A stretch of 62,226 nucleotides of DNA from NCBI GenBank assembly GCA_006212045.1, contig PZPK01000027.1, positions 1 through 62,226 of the forward strand, in the 5' to 3' direction. Under the pieces are notes generated by a model. It saw only the letters and a list, made by a program, of their open reading frames with translations. It was not told the DNA's origin and did not search any database. The stretch comes from Oleiphilus sp. (lineage in GTDB: Bacteria; Pseudomonadota; Gammaproteobacteria; Pseudomonadales; Oleiphilaceae). Made by a program: the position numbers and the translations under genes. This document shows, in pieces, positions 8,145 through 17,043 of this stretch (its first letter is position 1; every line of letters begins with the position of its first letter).

Positions 8145-9755
8145 GTGAATGCCATGACCTCACCGTTACTCTCTGTAAAAGATCTTGCGATACAGTTTTC
8201 GGTAGGCAACAAGACCGTGGACGCCGTCCACCAACTGTCATTTGATCTGCACCCCGGAGAAACGTTGGCGATCGTCGGTGAAAGCGGCTCCGGGAAGTCA
8301 GTATCAACACTTGCACTTCTGCAATTACTGCCTCCTGCAAGTTCCAGAATTCCAAGTGGATCTGCGATCTTTAAAGGAAAAGAGCTGTTACATTGCAGCG
8401 AACCTGAAATTCGGGCCATTCGCGGCAACCGGATCAGCATGATATTCCAGGAACCAATGACCTCCCTGAATCCGCTTCACACCATCGAGAAGCAGATCTC
8501 CGAGTCCCTGTTACTGCACAAACAAATGTCGCGGCCGGCGGCCAAAGCGCGCGTAATAGAGCTGCTGGAACTTGTCGGCATTCCGGACCCGGCCGGACGA
8601 TTGGCCGATTACCCGCACCAATTGTCCGGTGGGCAGAAACAACGCGTCATGATCGCCATGGCTCTGGCCAATGAACCGGATATACTGATCGCCGATGAAC
8701 CCACCACTGCACTCGACGTGACAGTGCAGAAACAGGTCCTGGAGCTTATCAAATCTTTGCAAAAGACGCTTGATATGGCGGTTATACTGATCTCACATGA
8801 CCTCAACGTGGTCCGTCACAATGCCGACCATATTGTTGTCATGAAACAGGGGCACGTAGTCGAGTCGAACAGCTGCGAGGCAATATTCAACACCCCTCTG
8901 CACGCTTACACCCAAACATTGATTCATGCAGAACCCAAAGGCCGCCCGGCAGAGGTTCCTGAAAATTCTGCCCGTTTGCTGGAAGCTGACAATTTGCGCG
9001 TGCACTTTCCGGTGCAAAGAAACTTCTGGGGCAAACCCGTCAGATTCATGAAAGCTGTGCATGATATATCCATCGCCATCAACGAAGGCGAAACACTCGG
9101 CATTGTCGGTGAAAGCGGCAGCGGCAAAACAACATTGGGCATGGCCATCCTTAAACTGATCAATTCGGAAGGCAGAATCAATTTTGCAGGACAGCCCATC
9201 GAGCACTTAAACCAGGCACAGTTCAGGCCTTTCCGCAAAGACATTCAGATCGTATTTCAGGACCCCTACGGCAGCTTGAGTCCCAGGATGTCGATATCGC
9301 AGATCATTGCTGAAGGGCTCGACATTCATCAGATCGGTAGCAAGGAATCACAAGATCAAGTGATTATAGAAGCAATGCAGGAAGTCGAACTGGATCCTGA
9401 CATGCGGCACCGCTACCCGCATGAGTTTTCGGGCGGGCAACGCCAGCGCATTGCCATCGCCCGGGCACTGGCCTTAAAGCCAAAACTGATTATCCTGGAC
9501 GAGCCCACCTCTGCACTGGATAGAACCGTGCAAGTGCAGGTGATCGAGTTGCTGAAGCGACTGCAGGAAAAACATGGCATTGCCTATATTTTTATCAGCC
9601 ATGACCTGGCCGTTGTAAAGGCATTGAGTCACCGTGTCGTCGTGATGAAGCAGGGACAAATCGTTGAGCAGGCAGATTGCAACACCCTGTTTGCTGACCC
9701 AAAGGAAGAATATACGCGCGAACTGTTAAGCGCCGCCTACTTCTATTCAGAATGA
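8145..9755 (+). CDS. yejF: YejF-type dual ATPase of the peptide ABC transporter
   Basis: Energy-coupling subunit with two fused ABC ATPase domains, 536 residues. First domain: Walker A GESGSGKS, signature LSGGQKQR, Walker B ILIADEPTTALD. Second domain: GESGSGKTT, signature FSGGQRQR, Walker B LIILDEPTSALD. Both H-loops (ISHDL) are present. The start given is GTG right after the yejE stop; ATG at 8154 is an in-frame alternative. It follows yejE with no gap, so the transporter is one operon. Confidence 0.95.
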   Translation: MNAMTSPLLSVKDLAIQFSVGNKTVDAVHQLSFDLHPGETLAIVGESGSGKSVSTLALLQLLPPASSRIPSGSAIFKGKELLHCSEPEIRAIRGNRISMIFQEPMTSLNPLHTIEKQISESLLLHKQMSRPAAKARVIELLELVGIPDPAGRLADYPHQLSGGQKQRVMIAMALANEPDILIADEPTTALDVTVQKQVLELIKSLQKTLDMAVILISHDLNVVRHNADHIVVMKQGHVVESNSCEAIFNTPLHAYTQTLIHAEPKGRPAEVPENSARLLEADNLRVHFPVQRNFWGKPVRFMKAVHDISIAINEGETLGIVGESGSGKTTLGMAILKLINSEGRINFAGQPIEHLNQAQFRPFRKDIQIVFQDPYGSLSPRMSISQIIAEGLDIHQIGSKESQDQVIIEAMQEVELDPDMRHRYPHEFSGGQRQRIAIARALALKPKLIILDEPTSALDRTVQVQVIELLKRLQEKHGIAYIFISHDLAVVKALSHRVVVMKQGQIVEQADCNTLFADPKEEYTRELLSAAYFYSE

Positions 9756-9773
9756 GCCATAAAGGAGTCAAGC

Positions 9774-10562
9774 ATGGGTTTCCTAAGCGGAAAAAAAGCG
9801 CTCGTAGTGGGCATTGCCAGCAAGCTGTCCATAGCAACAGGCATTGCAAACGCACTACATAGAGAGGGTGCAGAAATAGGCCTGACCTACCAGAATGAAA
9901 AGCTCAAGAAACGAGTCGATAGCTTTGGCGAGCAATGGAACAGCGCCTTCTCTCTGCCTTGCGACGTCAGCAAAGATGATGAGATCGAGACATTGTTCGA
10001 TGAGATCGCGGGAATCTGGGACGGTATTGATATAGTGATACACTCGGTCGGCTTCGCGCCCGCGCATGAGTTGGATGGGAACTATGTAGACGTGACGACA
10101 CGTGAGGGCTTTGCCATTGCGCATGATGTGAGCTCCTACAGTTTTGTAGCACTTGCCAAAGGAGCACGTCCACTGATGAAAGAGCGGAACGGCGCACTAC
10201 TGACACTGAGCTACCTCGGCGCAAACAGAACACTTCCGAATTACAATGTCATGGGCCTCGCGAAAGCCAGTCTGGAAGCCAATGTAAGATATATGGCCAG
10301 TGCCCTTGGACCGGAAGGAACCCGCGTCAATGCCGTTTCCGCGGGTCCAATCAGAACCCTGGCGGCTTCTGGCATCAAGAGTTTCAGGAAAATGCTCAGC
10401 GAAAATGAAAAACAGACGCCCTTAAGACGAAACGTGACTACGGAAGAAGTTGGCAACGCCGCAGCATTTTTATGCAGTGATCTGGCCAGCGGGATTACCG
10501 GCGAAATACTTTACGTAGACGGCGGTTTCAATACCACCGCAATGCGCAGCTTTGAAGAATAA
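9774..10562 (+). CDS. fabI: Enoyl-[acyl-carrier-protein] reductase (NADH) FabI
   Basis: Reduces trans-2-enoyl-ACP to acyl-ACP, the last step of each fatty-acid elongation cycle, and is the target of triclosan-type inhibitors. At 262 residues it is the standard length. The NADH site [13 protein letters not shown] is near residues 13-25. The catalytic region [19 protein letters not shown] holds both FabI tyrosines and the lysine. It begins 18 bp after yejF with an AAGGAG ribosome site. A peptide transporter followed by fabI is also seen in Pseudomonas and, with sap genes, in E. coli. Confidence 0.96.
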   Translation: MGFLSGKKALVVGIASKLSIATGIANALHREGAEIGLTYQNEKLKKRVDSFGEQWNSAFSLPCDVSKDDEIETLFDEIAGIWDGIDIVIHSVGFAPAHELDGNYVDVTTREGFAIAHDVSSYSFVALAKGARPLMKERNGALLTLSYLGANRTLPNYNVMGLAKASLEANVRYMASALGPEGTRVNAVSAGPIRTLAASGIKSFRKMLSENEKQTPLRRNVTTEEVGNAAAFLCSDLASGITGEILYVDGGFNTTAMRSFEE

Positions 10563-10569
10563 ATGGGAC

Positions 10570-10593
10570 TGCGTCACTGAACTTCATGACGCA
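10570..10593 (+). terminator. Possible fabI hairpin without a U-tract
   Basis: TGCGTCA (10570-10576) pairs with TGACGCA (10587-10593) just after the fabI stop. There is no strong T run, so it is a weak terminator at best. It covers the ATG at 10586 that would otherwise be the upstream start of the next gene, which favours the GTG start at 10646. Confidence 0.4.
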
Positions 10594-10645
10594 TTGGTTT
10601 AGGCTTCTGGCAGCTTGTTTTCACTATCAAAAATGGAAAAAATCA

Positions 10646-11773
10646 GTGAATCGTAATCTGGCGCTTTTGCTTGCACTCGGGCTGCTGCTGGGCCTTGGGG
10701 GCTGCGCTAATATTAAAGTGGCTTCTAAATCCTCTTCATCGCTCACCAGTTTTCTCGGGTTTTCCGAACTACCGGACTGGTACATTACCAGCCGTTACAG
10801 TTACAGCGACTCCCACTGGATCAAGAACGATTTTGGCATGGACATTCATTATCGGGATACAGGTGACGGTCCAGTCGTGCTAATGATTCACGGAGAGATG
10901 GACTCGCTGCATATGTGGGAACAGTGGACGGAGATGCTTAGCACAAACTTTCGCGTCATCTCCATCGATTTACCCGGATCAGGACTGAGCGGCGCAACGC
11001 ACTGTATTGACGACAATGACGAGACCTGTCACGAAAATCTTGGCCCCGACTATCTGAAACATACGCTGCGCTATTTTATTGAAGACCTGCAGTTATCAAA
11101 CCTGAATCTTGTAGGTTCATCTTATGGCGCCTATCTTGCGGCTGATTATGCCCTGAAGAACCCGGACAATGTTGAAAAACTGGTACTCGTATCGCCTGCC
11201 GGTTTTCAGCAGGACGTGCCATCTTCACTCAATTGGCTGGCCGGCCCCAACCTGATCACTCGTTATTATCAGCCTTCGCTTCTGATCACGAATATCGTAA
11301 ACGATTTCTTTGCCTCAGAGCAGGTCAAACCGGTGCAGATGAAGCGCTACCTTCACCTGGCTCAAAGCGACGGCATGCATGCTACCAATATTATAAAATT
11401 AAAGCTCGCCGAAGAAATGATGAAGCATGGAACAACACTTGATTTCAGCATGCTCGAAACGGACACTCTGGTCCTGTGGGGCGAACAGGATAAATGGAGC
11501 AACCCTGAACTGGCGAGCCGATGGGGCGAGACCTTGCCGAATGCTACCCTCGTTACCTACCCCGACCTTGGCCATGCACTTATGATCGAGCAACCCGACA
11601 TCACAGTTGCCGATGTCTCTTCCTACTTCCTGGGTGACCCCTTACCTTCGATTGAGGGTCTCGGAATCGAAGGCTCCTTCACCATCGACGAAGCGGCCGG
11701 AGAACTAAGCAAAGAAGAACTGTTTGGTAATGGCGGAGCTGAGGAAACGCAAGAGATGGTGGACGAGCCATAG
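10646..11773 (+). CDS. Alpha/beta-hydrolase lipoprotein
   Basis: Predicted membrane-anchored alpha/beta hydrolase of unknown substrate. The GTG start at 10646 yields a classic lipoprotein signal (hydrophobic stretch then LGGC lipobox). The longer ATG start at 10586 adds 20 residues and lies in a hairpin. After the anchor come the oxyanion-region HGEMDS, the nucleophile elbow GSSYGA, the acid in WGEQDKWSN and the histidine in DLGHALMIEQP, so the triad looks complete. A Ser/Gly/Glu-rich C-terminal tail of about 45 residues follows the fold. Not more specifically recognised. Confidence 0.8.
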   Translation: MNRNLALLLALGLLLGLGGCANIKVASKSSSSLTSFLGFSELPDWYITSRYSYSDSHWIKNDFGMDIHYRDTGDGPVVLMIHGEMDSLHMWEQWTEMLSTNFRVISIDLPGSGLSGATHCIDDNDETCHENLGPDYLKHTLRYFIEDLQLSNLNLVGSSYGAYLAADYALKNPDNVEKLVLVSPAGFQQDVPSSLNWLAGPNLITRYYQPSLLITNIVNDFFASEQVKPVQMKRYLHLAQSDGMHATNIIKLKLAEEMMKHGTTLDFSMLETDTLVLWGEQDKWSNPELASRWGETLPNATLVTYPDLGHALMIEQPDITVADVSSYFLGDPLPSIEGLGIEGSFTIDEAAGELSKEELFGNGGAEETQEMVDEP

Positions 11774-11818
11774 TTCAGTTGCCTACTTATCTGAGTTTAG
11801 TAGAAACATGCCGCTAAG

Positions 11819-12472
11819 ATGCTGACAGTAGAATTACTGATCCCTTTCGTTCTTGCATCTCTTATGCTCTGCGTGTCCCCCGGACCGGACAATAGCTATG
11901 TCATTGCGCAAGCGGCACTTCAGGGACGTAAAACGGGAGTATTGATTACGCTTGGCCTTTGTACCGGTCTAATGGTTCACACCATTGCAGTTGCTTTCGG
12001 TCTTGCGGCAATTATTCAAACTTCTCCGCTGCTCTTTACGTCTCTTCAGGTTATGGGTGCCTGTTATTTACTCTATCTCGCTCGCGGTTCTTTCAAGGCC
12101 AACCAGTTGCTGCTGAACCGCGCGGTGCCTGCCAACCCAAAAGCAAGCTCGTCCCAGTTCAAACGCGGGGTAATCATGAATCTTGGCAATCCAAAAGTAT
12201 CGTTGTTTTTCCTGGCCTTTTTACCGCAATTTACCGAACCCGACCGAGGGAACTTAGGGGGCCAGATACTCTTGCTGGGCGCTTTGTTTATCCTGATAGC
12301 TTTTATTGTTTTCGCTTGTCTCGCCTGTATCGCGGCGCAGTTGGGCAAATTTCTGGCTCAACGCCCGATGGCGCAAATCTATCTGAACAGTTTGACCGGA
12401 GTCATGCTGGGGCTGCTGGCTATCACGATACTTAGTTCAGCAATTTGGCCATCGCCAGTTTCCAGTCAATAA
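11819..12472 (+). CDS. LysE/RhtB family amino-acid exporter
   Basis: Inner-membrane exporter of the LysE/RhtB group, usually for amino acids or homoserine lactone-like solutes; the substrate here is unknown. The 217-residue protein has about six hydrophobic segments and the family signature near the N-terminus, CVSPGPDNSYVIAQAALQGR, followed by GVLITLGLCTGLMVH. A second conserved motif, NLGNPKVSLFFLAFLPQF, lies near residues 121-138. Its 3' end overlaps the convergent PilZ gene by 41 bp. Confidence 0.9.
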   Translation: MLTVELLIPFVLASLMLCVSPGPDNSYVIAQAALQGRKTGVLITLGLCTGLMVHTIAVAFGLAAIIQTSPLLFTSLQVMGACYLLYLARGSFKANQLLLNRAVPANPKASSSQFKRGVIMNLGNPKVSLFFLAFLPQFTEPDRGNLGGQILLLGALFILIAFIVFACLACIAAQLGKFLAQRPMAQIYLNSLTGVMLGLLAITILSSAIWPSPVSSQ

Positions 12473-12809
12473 TTTCGGTGTCCTCAGAATCGAAAAGCGC
12501 CAGGCCAATCAGATAGCCGTCTTCTTTCTTTTCTACCCATTTAACTTCGGAGGTTAAACGGTATACATCCTCATTCCGATAGACTTCGACCACCAGCGTA
12601 TGAATTGCACCCTGCACCAGTTTTCTCTCAACCATGACCTGCATGCCATTGGCCGAAACATCAACGGCTTCACAACGCAAAACTTCGGCACTACGTCCTT
12701 CTCCCGGTTCCGCTGCGACACACTCTATGAAGATCTCTGCACCAATATTCATCCGCACTTCTTCACGACGCTCATCAATATCAAAGTACTTGCCCAGTTC
12801 CTTATCCAT
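12432..12809 (-). CDS. PilZ-domain protein
   Basis: Small protein (125 residues) with a single PilZ-type beta-barrel. Such domains often bind cyclic di-GMP through an RxxxR and D/NxSxxG motif. Here RREEVRMNIG and DVSANGMQVMVE (about residues 51-62) fit this motif fairly well, so nucleotide binding is plausible but unproven. It lies 12 bp downstream of the DUF1631-like gene on the same strand, suggesting a functional pair. Confidence 0.8.
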   Translation of the reverse strand: MDKELGKYFDIDERREEVRMNIGAEIFIECVAAEPGEGRSAEVLRCEAVDVSANGMQVMVERKLVQGAIHTLVVEVYRNEDVYRLTSEVKWVEKKEDGYLIGLALFDSEDTEIIDWKLAMAKLLN

Positions 12810-12821
12810 AGTTCAAATCTC

Positions 12822-14534
12822 TCACCTTGACATCCTCATTCGGCCGATGACACGTTCGAGACTGTCATCAAAATCAGCACCATCGTTCAGCACTTGCAAT
12901 CGCTGTTCTACTATTTCATCTACCAACCTGTTTTCATCAAACTCAATCTTCTTTACGCCATACTTATCCACGAATACGTATCGCTTCTTGGCTGCAAATT
13001 TTACGGCCAGTTTATAACGCTGTTTTTCGTTATCACGGTCGATAGAGATCCAGGCCCCTAAACTTAATTTTGAAATCAATTCCAGCGCCTTGCGCTCACT
13101 TTCGAGTCGCTTGGCCTCTTCCTTCTTACTGGCAAGTTCACGGGTTCTGCGCGCAATCTCGGCGGCCTTCATTCTGGCATGCTCGGCCGCCTGCGCCTGT
13201 TCCTCACGCAAACGCTGCGCTTCTAGGCGCGCCTTTTCAGCGGCTTTCTCACGCGCCTGCAGTTGCGTCGAAGAAACTTTCTGCAAGCCGTTGACTGTCG
13301 TTGCCGCGACTTTCGAAAAAACGGCATCAGCGGCCACTTTTTTTAGTTTTCCGCTCTGAATCCGCTGGCAAAAATTCTCGACAGTATCTATTTCCAGTTT
13401 CATTCCCAAATAATTTACCAGCAGCACTTGGGCGTAACGCGAATAAACTTTGAGTACAACCAGTCGTATCCGGCTTTCGGGATCCAAAAATACTTCTCCC
13501 TCCCTCAAACTCGCGGACTCTGTTTGACTGAACACAGAAAAAGATTCAAATCCATCCACTGCCTTATAGTCTTGTTCAGGCACGGCTTGCCCTTTCAAAA
13601 TCGCAATTGTTTCATCCACCAAAGACTGAAGCGCCTCCTCGGGACAAACCTGCTGATAGTGGGACAGTTGCTCTTGAAGCGCATCTGCCAATCCCTCACC
13701 GAACTGGAAGGCCGCTTTTCCCTTGTCACAAAATACCGCGCGCATTTTACGGGTCAGCCGATGAATTTCGTCGGGAACAATAGCCTCTTCACTTTTTTCT
13801 ATTGCCAGCGCGACCAGGTTGAGCCAGACACTCTCCAGGAATACCTGCAGTGAAACGCTCACCTTCCGGGACTTAAATTCGGCATTCAAATACTGCTGTG
13901 CCTTGGCACCACAGTAACGCTGACTAACAAAAGACTGTTCGTTGCTAGCCAGCCGATGGCGAATTTTTTCAGCTTTCTTATCGGCGTCACCGACATAGGC
14001 TTGCCACCGACTCTGCACTTCTGCAAAATTTTTTTCTTCAAGCGACGAAGACAAGTCAATGCGCATGGCGTCCAGCAGATCAGGCACCTGCTTTCTTGCC
14101 CTTTCCGGATTGTTGCACCAGGATTTGAATCTGACAGAAAAAGCGTCGAGCAGATCACCAACAATCATTAAACTGCTTGATCCCTTGCCCACTGAACAAT
14201 ATAGAACCCTGAGCAGAACAATTCGCCAGGGAGACAAACTACGCTGGATATCCGCATCCAGAGCAGACTTGCGTAACCAGACATCAAAACACCGGTCAAC
14301 GAGAAATATCAGATTAATAAACCGGGTAGGAAACTGTTTTTCGGCAAAATATTGCACCCGTAAAGCATTCAAGCCGGGCTCTTCACTCTGTCTCTGCAGT
14401 TCGTAACGGCTAAAGTATTCGTCGATAAGTTCGCAAAACTCACTTTCGTCTTTTGCGGCATATTTAAATTCAGGTACACGCAGATTTCGGGAAACCGAAT
14501 CTATCGCTGTAACTGTCGCTTCTGTCAGGGACAC
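12822..14534 (-). CDS. DUF1631-like protein with duplicated C-terminal domain
   Basis: Function unknown. The 570-residue protein is helical in its first 330 residues. Two similar small beta-rich modules follow, at about 345-400 (GEVFLDPESRIRLVVLKVYS) and about 491-548 (LGAWISIDRDNEKQRYKLAV). Each has the pattern of a G-turn, RL.V strand, aromatic-V strand and a G-K/I repeat. A charged, Ala/Glu/Arg-rich coiled coil (about 422-488) joins them. The last module and the FDDSLERVIGRM ending resemble the C-terminus of DUF1631 proteins. Usual DUF1631 members are longer, so the family link is tentative. It is probably co-transcribed with the PilZ gene. Confidence 0.7.
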   Translation of the reverse strand: MSLTEATVTAIDSVSRNLRVPEFKYAAKDESEFCELIDEYFSRYELQRQSEEPGLNALRVQYFAEKQFPTRFINLIFLVDRCFDVWLRKSALDADIQRSLSPWRIVLLRVLYCSVGKGSSSLMIVGDLLDAFSVRFKSWCNNPERARKQVPDLLDAMRIDLSSSLEEKNFAEVQSRWQAYVGDADKKAEKIRHRLASNEQSFVSQRYCGAKAQQYLNAEFKSRKVSVSLQVFLESVWLNLVALAIEKSEEAIVPDEIHRLTRKMRAVFCDKGKAAFQFGEGLADALQEQLSHYQQVCPEEALQSLVDETIAILKGQAVPEQDYKAVDGFESFSVFSQTESASLREGEVFLDPESRIRLVVLKVYSRYAQVLLVNYLGMKLEIDTVENFCQRIQSGKLKKVAADAVFSKVAATTVNGLQKVSSTQLQAREKAAEKARLEAQRLREEQAQAAEHARMKAAEIARRTRELASKKEEAKRLESERKALELISKLSLGAWISIDRDNEKQRYKLAVKFAAKKRYVFVDKYGVKKIEFDENRLVDEIVEQRLQVLNDGADFDDSLERVIGRMRMSR

Positions 14535-14804
14535 GTAATTATTTACTTCCGAATTAGTATGATGTTGTCAGGCGGACGCTTTGGAAAGCTTTGTGGAAAG
14601 TATAGGGTATATCTGTGCGATTTCACTGCTTCGATCCGATTTTAATACGAGTTCACGTCAATGCTAAACCATCGTTGCAAACACTCGCGCTATAGAGCAA
14701 CATATGCGGTCTTGCGGAATACCGGGCCCAATACAATGTAGGCAGGCCACCCGGATTAATACGCTGCCATCGTATAAGAATTCAGTAAAGATGTAGGCTG
14801 ACCA

Positions 14805-15869
14805 ATGACTAGTAAACTTGAAAATGTAAACGTCGAATCTCAGGAAATCCTGATCACTCCCGACAAGTTAAAGCAAGACATCCCCTTGACGGTAAAAGCT
14901 ACCGAGACAGTAATCAGCGGGCGAGAAACTATTAACAACATTCTCGACCGCAAAGATCATCGGCTTTTTGTGGTTATTGGTCCTTGCTCGATTCACGATA
15001 TTGATGCTGCCAAGGAATATGCACATAAACTTAAAGCCCTTGCAGATAAAGTGAAAGACACGATCTATCTGGTCATGCGGGTTTACTTTGAGAAACCGCG
15101 TACAACGGTCGGATGGAAAGGCCTAATAAATGACCCACACCTGAACGATTCGTTTGAAATCGAAGAAGGTCTGCACATTGGCCGACAACTACTGGTAGAC
15201 ATAAACGAGATTGGCCTGCCCACGGCCACAGAGGCGCTCGATCCGATCTCTCCCCAGTATTTACAGGACACCATCGCCTGGTCCGCCATCGGTGCTCGCA
15301 CGACCGAGTCGCAAACGCACCGGGAAATGAGTAGTGGTCTGTCGGTCGCTATCGGATTCAAAAATGGAACCGATGGCGGATTGGACGTCGCTATTAATGC
15401 CCTGAAATCGGTGTCTCACCCCCATAGTTTTCTGGGCATCAATCGTGAAGGCCAGGTTTCCGTCGTTCGCACCAAGGGGAATCCCTATGGGCATGTGGTC
15501 TTGCGTGGTGGTGGTGGAAAACCCAATTATGATTCTGTCAATGTGGCCTTATGCGAACAGGCTCTGGAAAAATCAGGCCTCTCCAAGAACATAATGATTG
15601 ATTGCAGTCATGCCAACTCGAACAAAGATCCTGCACTGCAGACCCTTGTGATGCATGACGTGACCAATCAGATACTTGAAGGCAACAAGTCAATTGTTGG
15701 TTTGATGGTCGAGAGTAATCTCAACTGGGGCAATCAATCGATCCCGAAAGACCTGAGCGAACTGAAGTATGGCGTGTCGGTCACTGATGCATGCATCGAC
15801 TGGGAAGCCACTGAAAAGGCAATTAACGAGATGCATGAAAAACTGAAAGACGTACTGCCTAAACGCTAG
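14805..15869 (+). CDS. aroG: 3-deoxy-7-phosphoheptulonate (DAHP) synthase, class I
   Basis: Condenses phosphoenolpyruvate and erythrose-4-phosphate at the entry of the shikimate pathway. The 354-residue protein has the class I fold with VVIGPCSIHD (about 57-66), KPRTTVGWKGLINDP (about 98-112), the GARTTESQTHREMSSGLS segment and DCSHANSNKDP, which supply substrate and metal ligands. Which aromatic amino acid inhibits it cannot be decided here. It has its own terminator and is isolated from the neighbouring genes; the symbol marks the family, not the isozyme. Confidence 0.93.
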   Translation: MTSKLENVNVESQEILITPDKLKQDIPLTVKATETVISGRETINNILDRKDHRLFVVIGPCSIHDIDAAKEYAHKLKALADKVKDTIYLVMRVYFEKPRTTVGWKGLINDPHLNDSFEIEEGLHIGRQLLVDINEIGLPTATEALDPISPQYLQDTIAWSAIGARTTESQTHREMSSGLSVAIGFKNGTDGGLDVAINALKSVSHPHSFLGINREGQVSVVRTKGNPYGHVVLRGGGGKPNYDSVNVALCEQALEKSGLSKNIMIDCSHANSNKDPALQTLVMHDVTNQILEGNKSIVGLMVESNLNWGNQSIPKDLSELKYGVSVTDACIDWEATEKAINEMHEKLKDVLPKR

Positions 15870-15889
15870 TTGAAACGGCTTCCACAAGA

Positions 15890-15914
15890 GAAAGGGCCCG
15901 ATCAGGGCCCTTTC
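15890..15914 (+). terminator. Hairpin terminator of aroG
   Basis: GAAAGGGCCC (15890-15899), loop GATCA and GGGCCCTTTC (15905-15914) make a perfect 10-bp stem 21 bp after the aroG stop. The downstream bases are CTGTTC, so the U-tract is weak, but the stem is long and GC-rich. Confidence 0.75.
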
Positions 15915-16020
15915 CTGTTCAGATTGCATTCCCCGCATCCGGGCAATGTCAGCAAGTGACACATCACGTCACATCCTGTTCAGACAATCGCCACCAAAAA
16001 CAGCATAGACCGCGTATACC

Positions 16021-16037
16021 ATTGTATTTTATACAAT
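16021..16037. promoter_or_regulatory. Perfect palindrome, candidate operator
   Basis: ATTGTAT-TTT-ATACAAT is a perfect 7+3+7 inverted repeat, 66 bp before a small ORF with a strong ribosome site. Its position just upstream of the candidate promoter suggests a dimeric regulator site. I do not recognise the regulator. Confidence 0.5.
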
Positions 16038-16044
16038 TATCAGA

Positions 16045-16072
16045 TTGGCATGAGTTTGGCTCTATCTATATC
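16045..16072 (+). promoter_or_regulatory. Candidate promoter of the 52-residue ORF
   Basis: Two readings fit. As sigma-70: TTGGCA (16045-16050), 16-base spacer, TATATC (16067-16072). As sigma-54: TGGCAT-N5-TGGC with the required GG-N10-GC spacing (GC at 16059-16060), differing from TGGCAC-N5-TTGC at two positions. The sequence alone does not choose between them. Confidence 0.4.
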
Positions 16073-16102
16073 AGCCTTTGTAGAATGAGAAGGAGATAAA
16101 CA

Positions 16103-16261
16103 ATGTTATTGGAAATGAGTCACCAGAAACAGCCAGAAAACCGGGACCGGCCCAACCTCGAAATTAACCTGGGCAATGACGAGCTCAAGAAAGTGAAACG
16201 GGCCGATGAGTTGGAACTGATAGAAATTCCGATACTGCAGGATAGAGTGAGACTAAAGTAA
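16103..16261 (+). CDS. Small hypothetical protein, 52 residues
   Basis: Short open frame starting ATG at 16103, preceded by AAGGAGATAAACA, a near-ideal ribosome site at good spacing, and ending TAA at 16259-16261. The product is hydrophilic and highly charged, with no signal peptide, transmembrane segment or cysteine. It starts MLLEMSHQKQPENRDR and ends PILQDRVRLK. No family is recognised. The ribosome site, candidate promoter and palindrome support it as a real gene. It lies between aroG and a convergent minus-strand unknown gene. Confidence 0.6.
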   Translation: MLLEMSHQKQPENRDRPNLEINLGNDELKKVKRADELELIEIPILQDRVRLK

Positions 16262-16406
16262 ACACAGAGCACCGGGCTCTTAAACGCTGCCATGCAACAC
16301 AACAACGGAGAAGCCGGGCGCCCAGTAGATCCATTGACAAGCCAACTGACCTTTTTCTGACGCACACCGGCCAAGCACCACCAGTTGCAGGATCGCCCAT
16401 GAACGC

Positions 16407-16883
16407 TTAACTGACGCGCCTGACCGAATCTTCCAGCTCTCTTTCTCTTTTGACATAAAGCTCATCGACACTGAAGCGGTCAGAGTTGGCCAGACCACCA
16501 CAACACACCTTGATATATTCTACCTGTCCCTTAAACATCAACGAAACTGTTCCAGATAACATTGCAGAACCGGGGCGTATCAACGTCTGCTCGTCCACCA
16601 GAACCGCACTCTCACCTGCTTTGTCCTTATAACAAAGCCAGAGTGACACAGGTGAATCTGGCGCTTCCGGAAAGCCTAGCCAGGCGGCCGCATTCAGCTC
16701 CAGCTGAGAAGGGAATTTAGCCTGGCACTCACTGGCAGACGGACTCTTGCGCAACAGCTTCAGAAAACTCAGCCGTTGTTTTTCGTTCTTGAGATCTTGA
16801 GGCGGACAAATATCTGCCAGATCTGACAGAGGAATATTACACAAAGCTCGCAGCTTCAGAACTTGGGTAGGGAATTTTTGCAC
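16407..16883 (-). CDS. Hypothetical protein, 158 residues
   Basis: Unrecognised cytoplasmic protein. It has no signal peptide or clear transmembrane helix. The N-terminal third is helical and basic (LSDLADICPPQDLKNEKQRL). The middle has a beta-rich pattern (SPVSLWLCYKDKAGESAVLV), and the C-terminus ends in a charged helix (DELYVKRERELEDSVRRVS). Seven cysteines are scattered, including a CC pair, without a clear metal-site spacing. It stands alone between the small ORF and cysG, 160 bp upstream of the cysG 3' end. Confidence 0.55.
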   Translation of the reverse strand: MQKFPTQVLKLRALCNIPLSDLADICPPQDLKNEKQRLSFLKLLRKSPSASECQAKFPSQLELNAAAWLGFPEAPDSPVSLWLCYKDKAGESAVLVDEQTLIRPGSAMLSGTVSLMFKGQVEYIKVCCGGLANSDRFSVDELYVKRERELEDSVRRVS

Positions 16884-17043
16884 AGTTCACGCTCCACATA
16901 GGTGATAGCCGTACTGTAGTTTTTCTAAATGCAAAATCTCGTTAACTGGCGCACATGGCAACCTTGCTTATCTGAAAGCCAACCGGCGCTTACATTCCTT
17001 TACCAGACATTACCCGGCCTGAAGGGCCAGCACTGCAGCGAAT

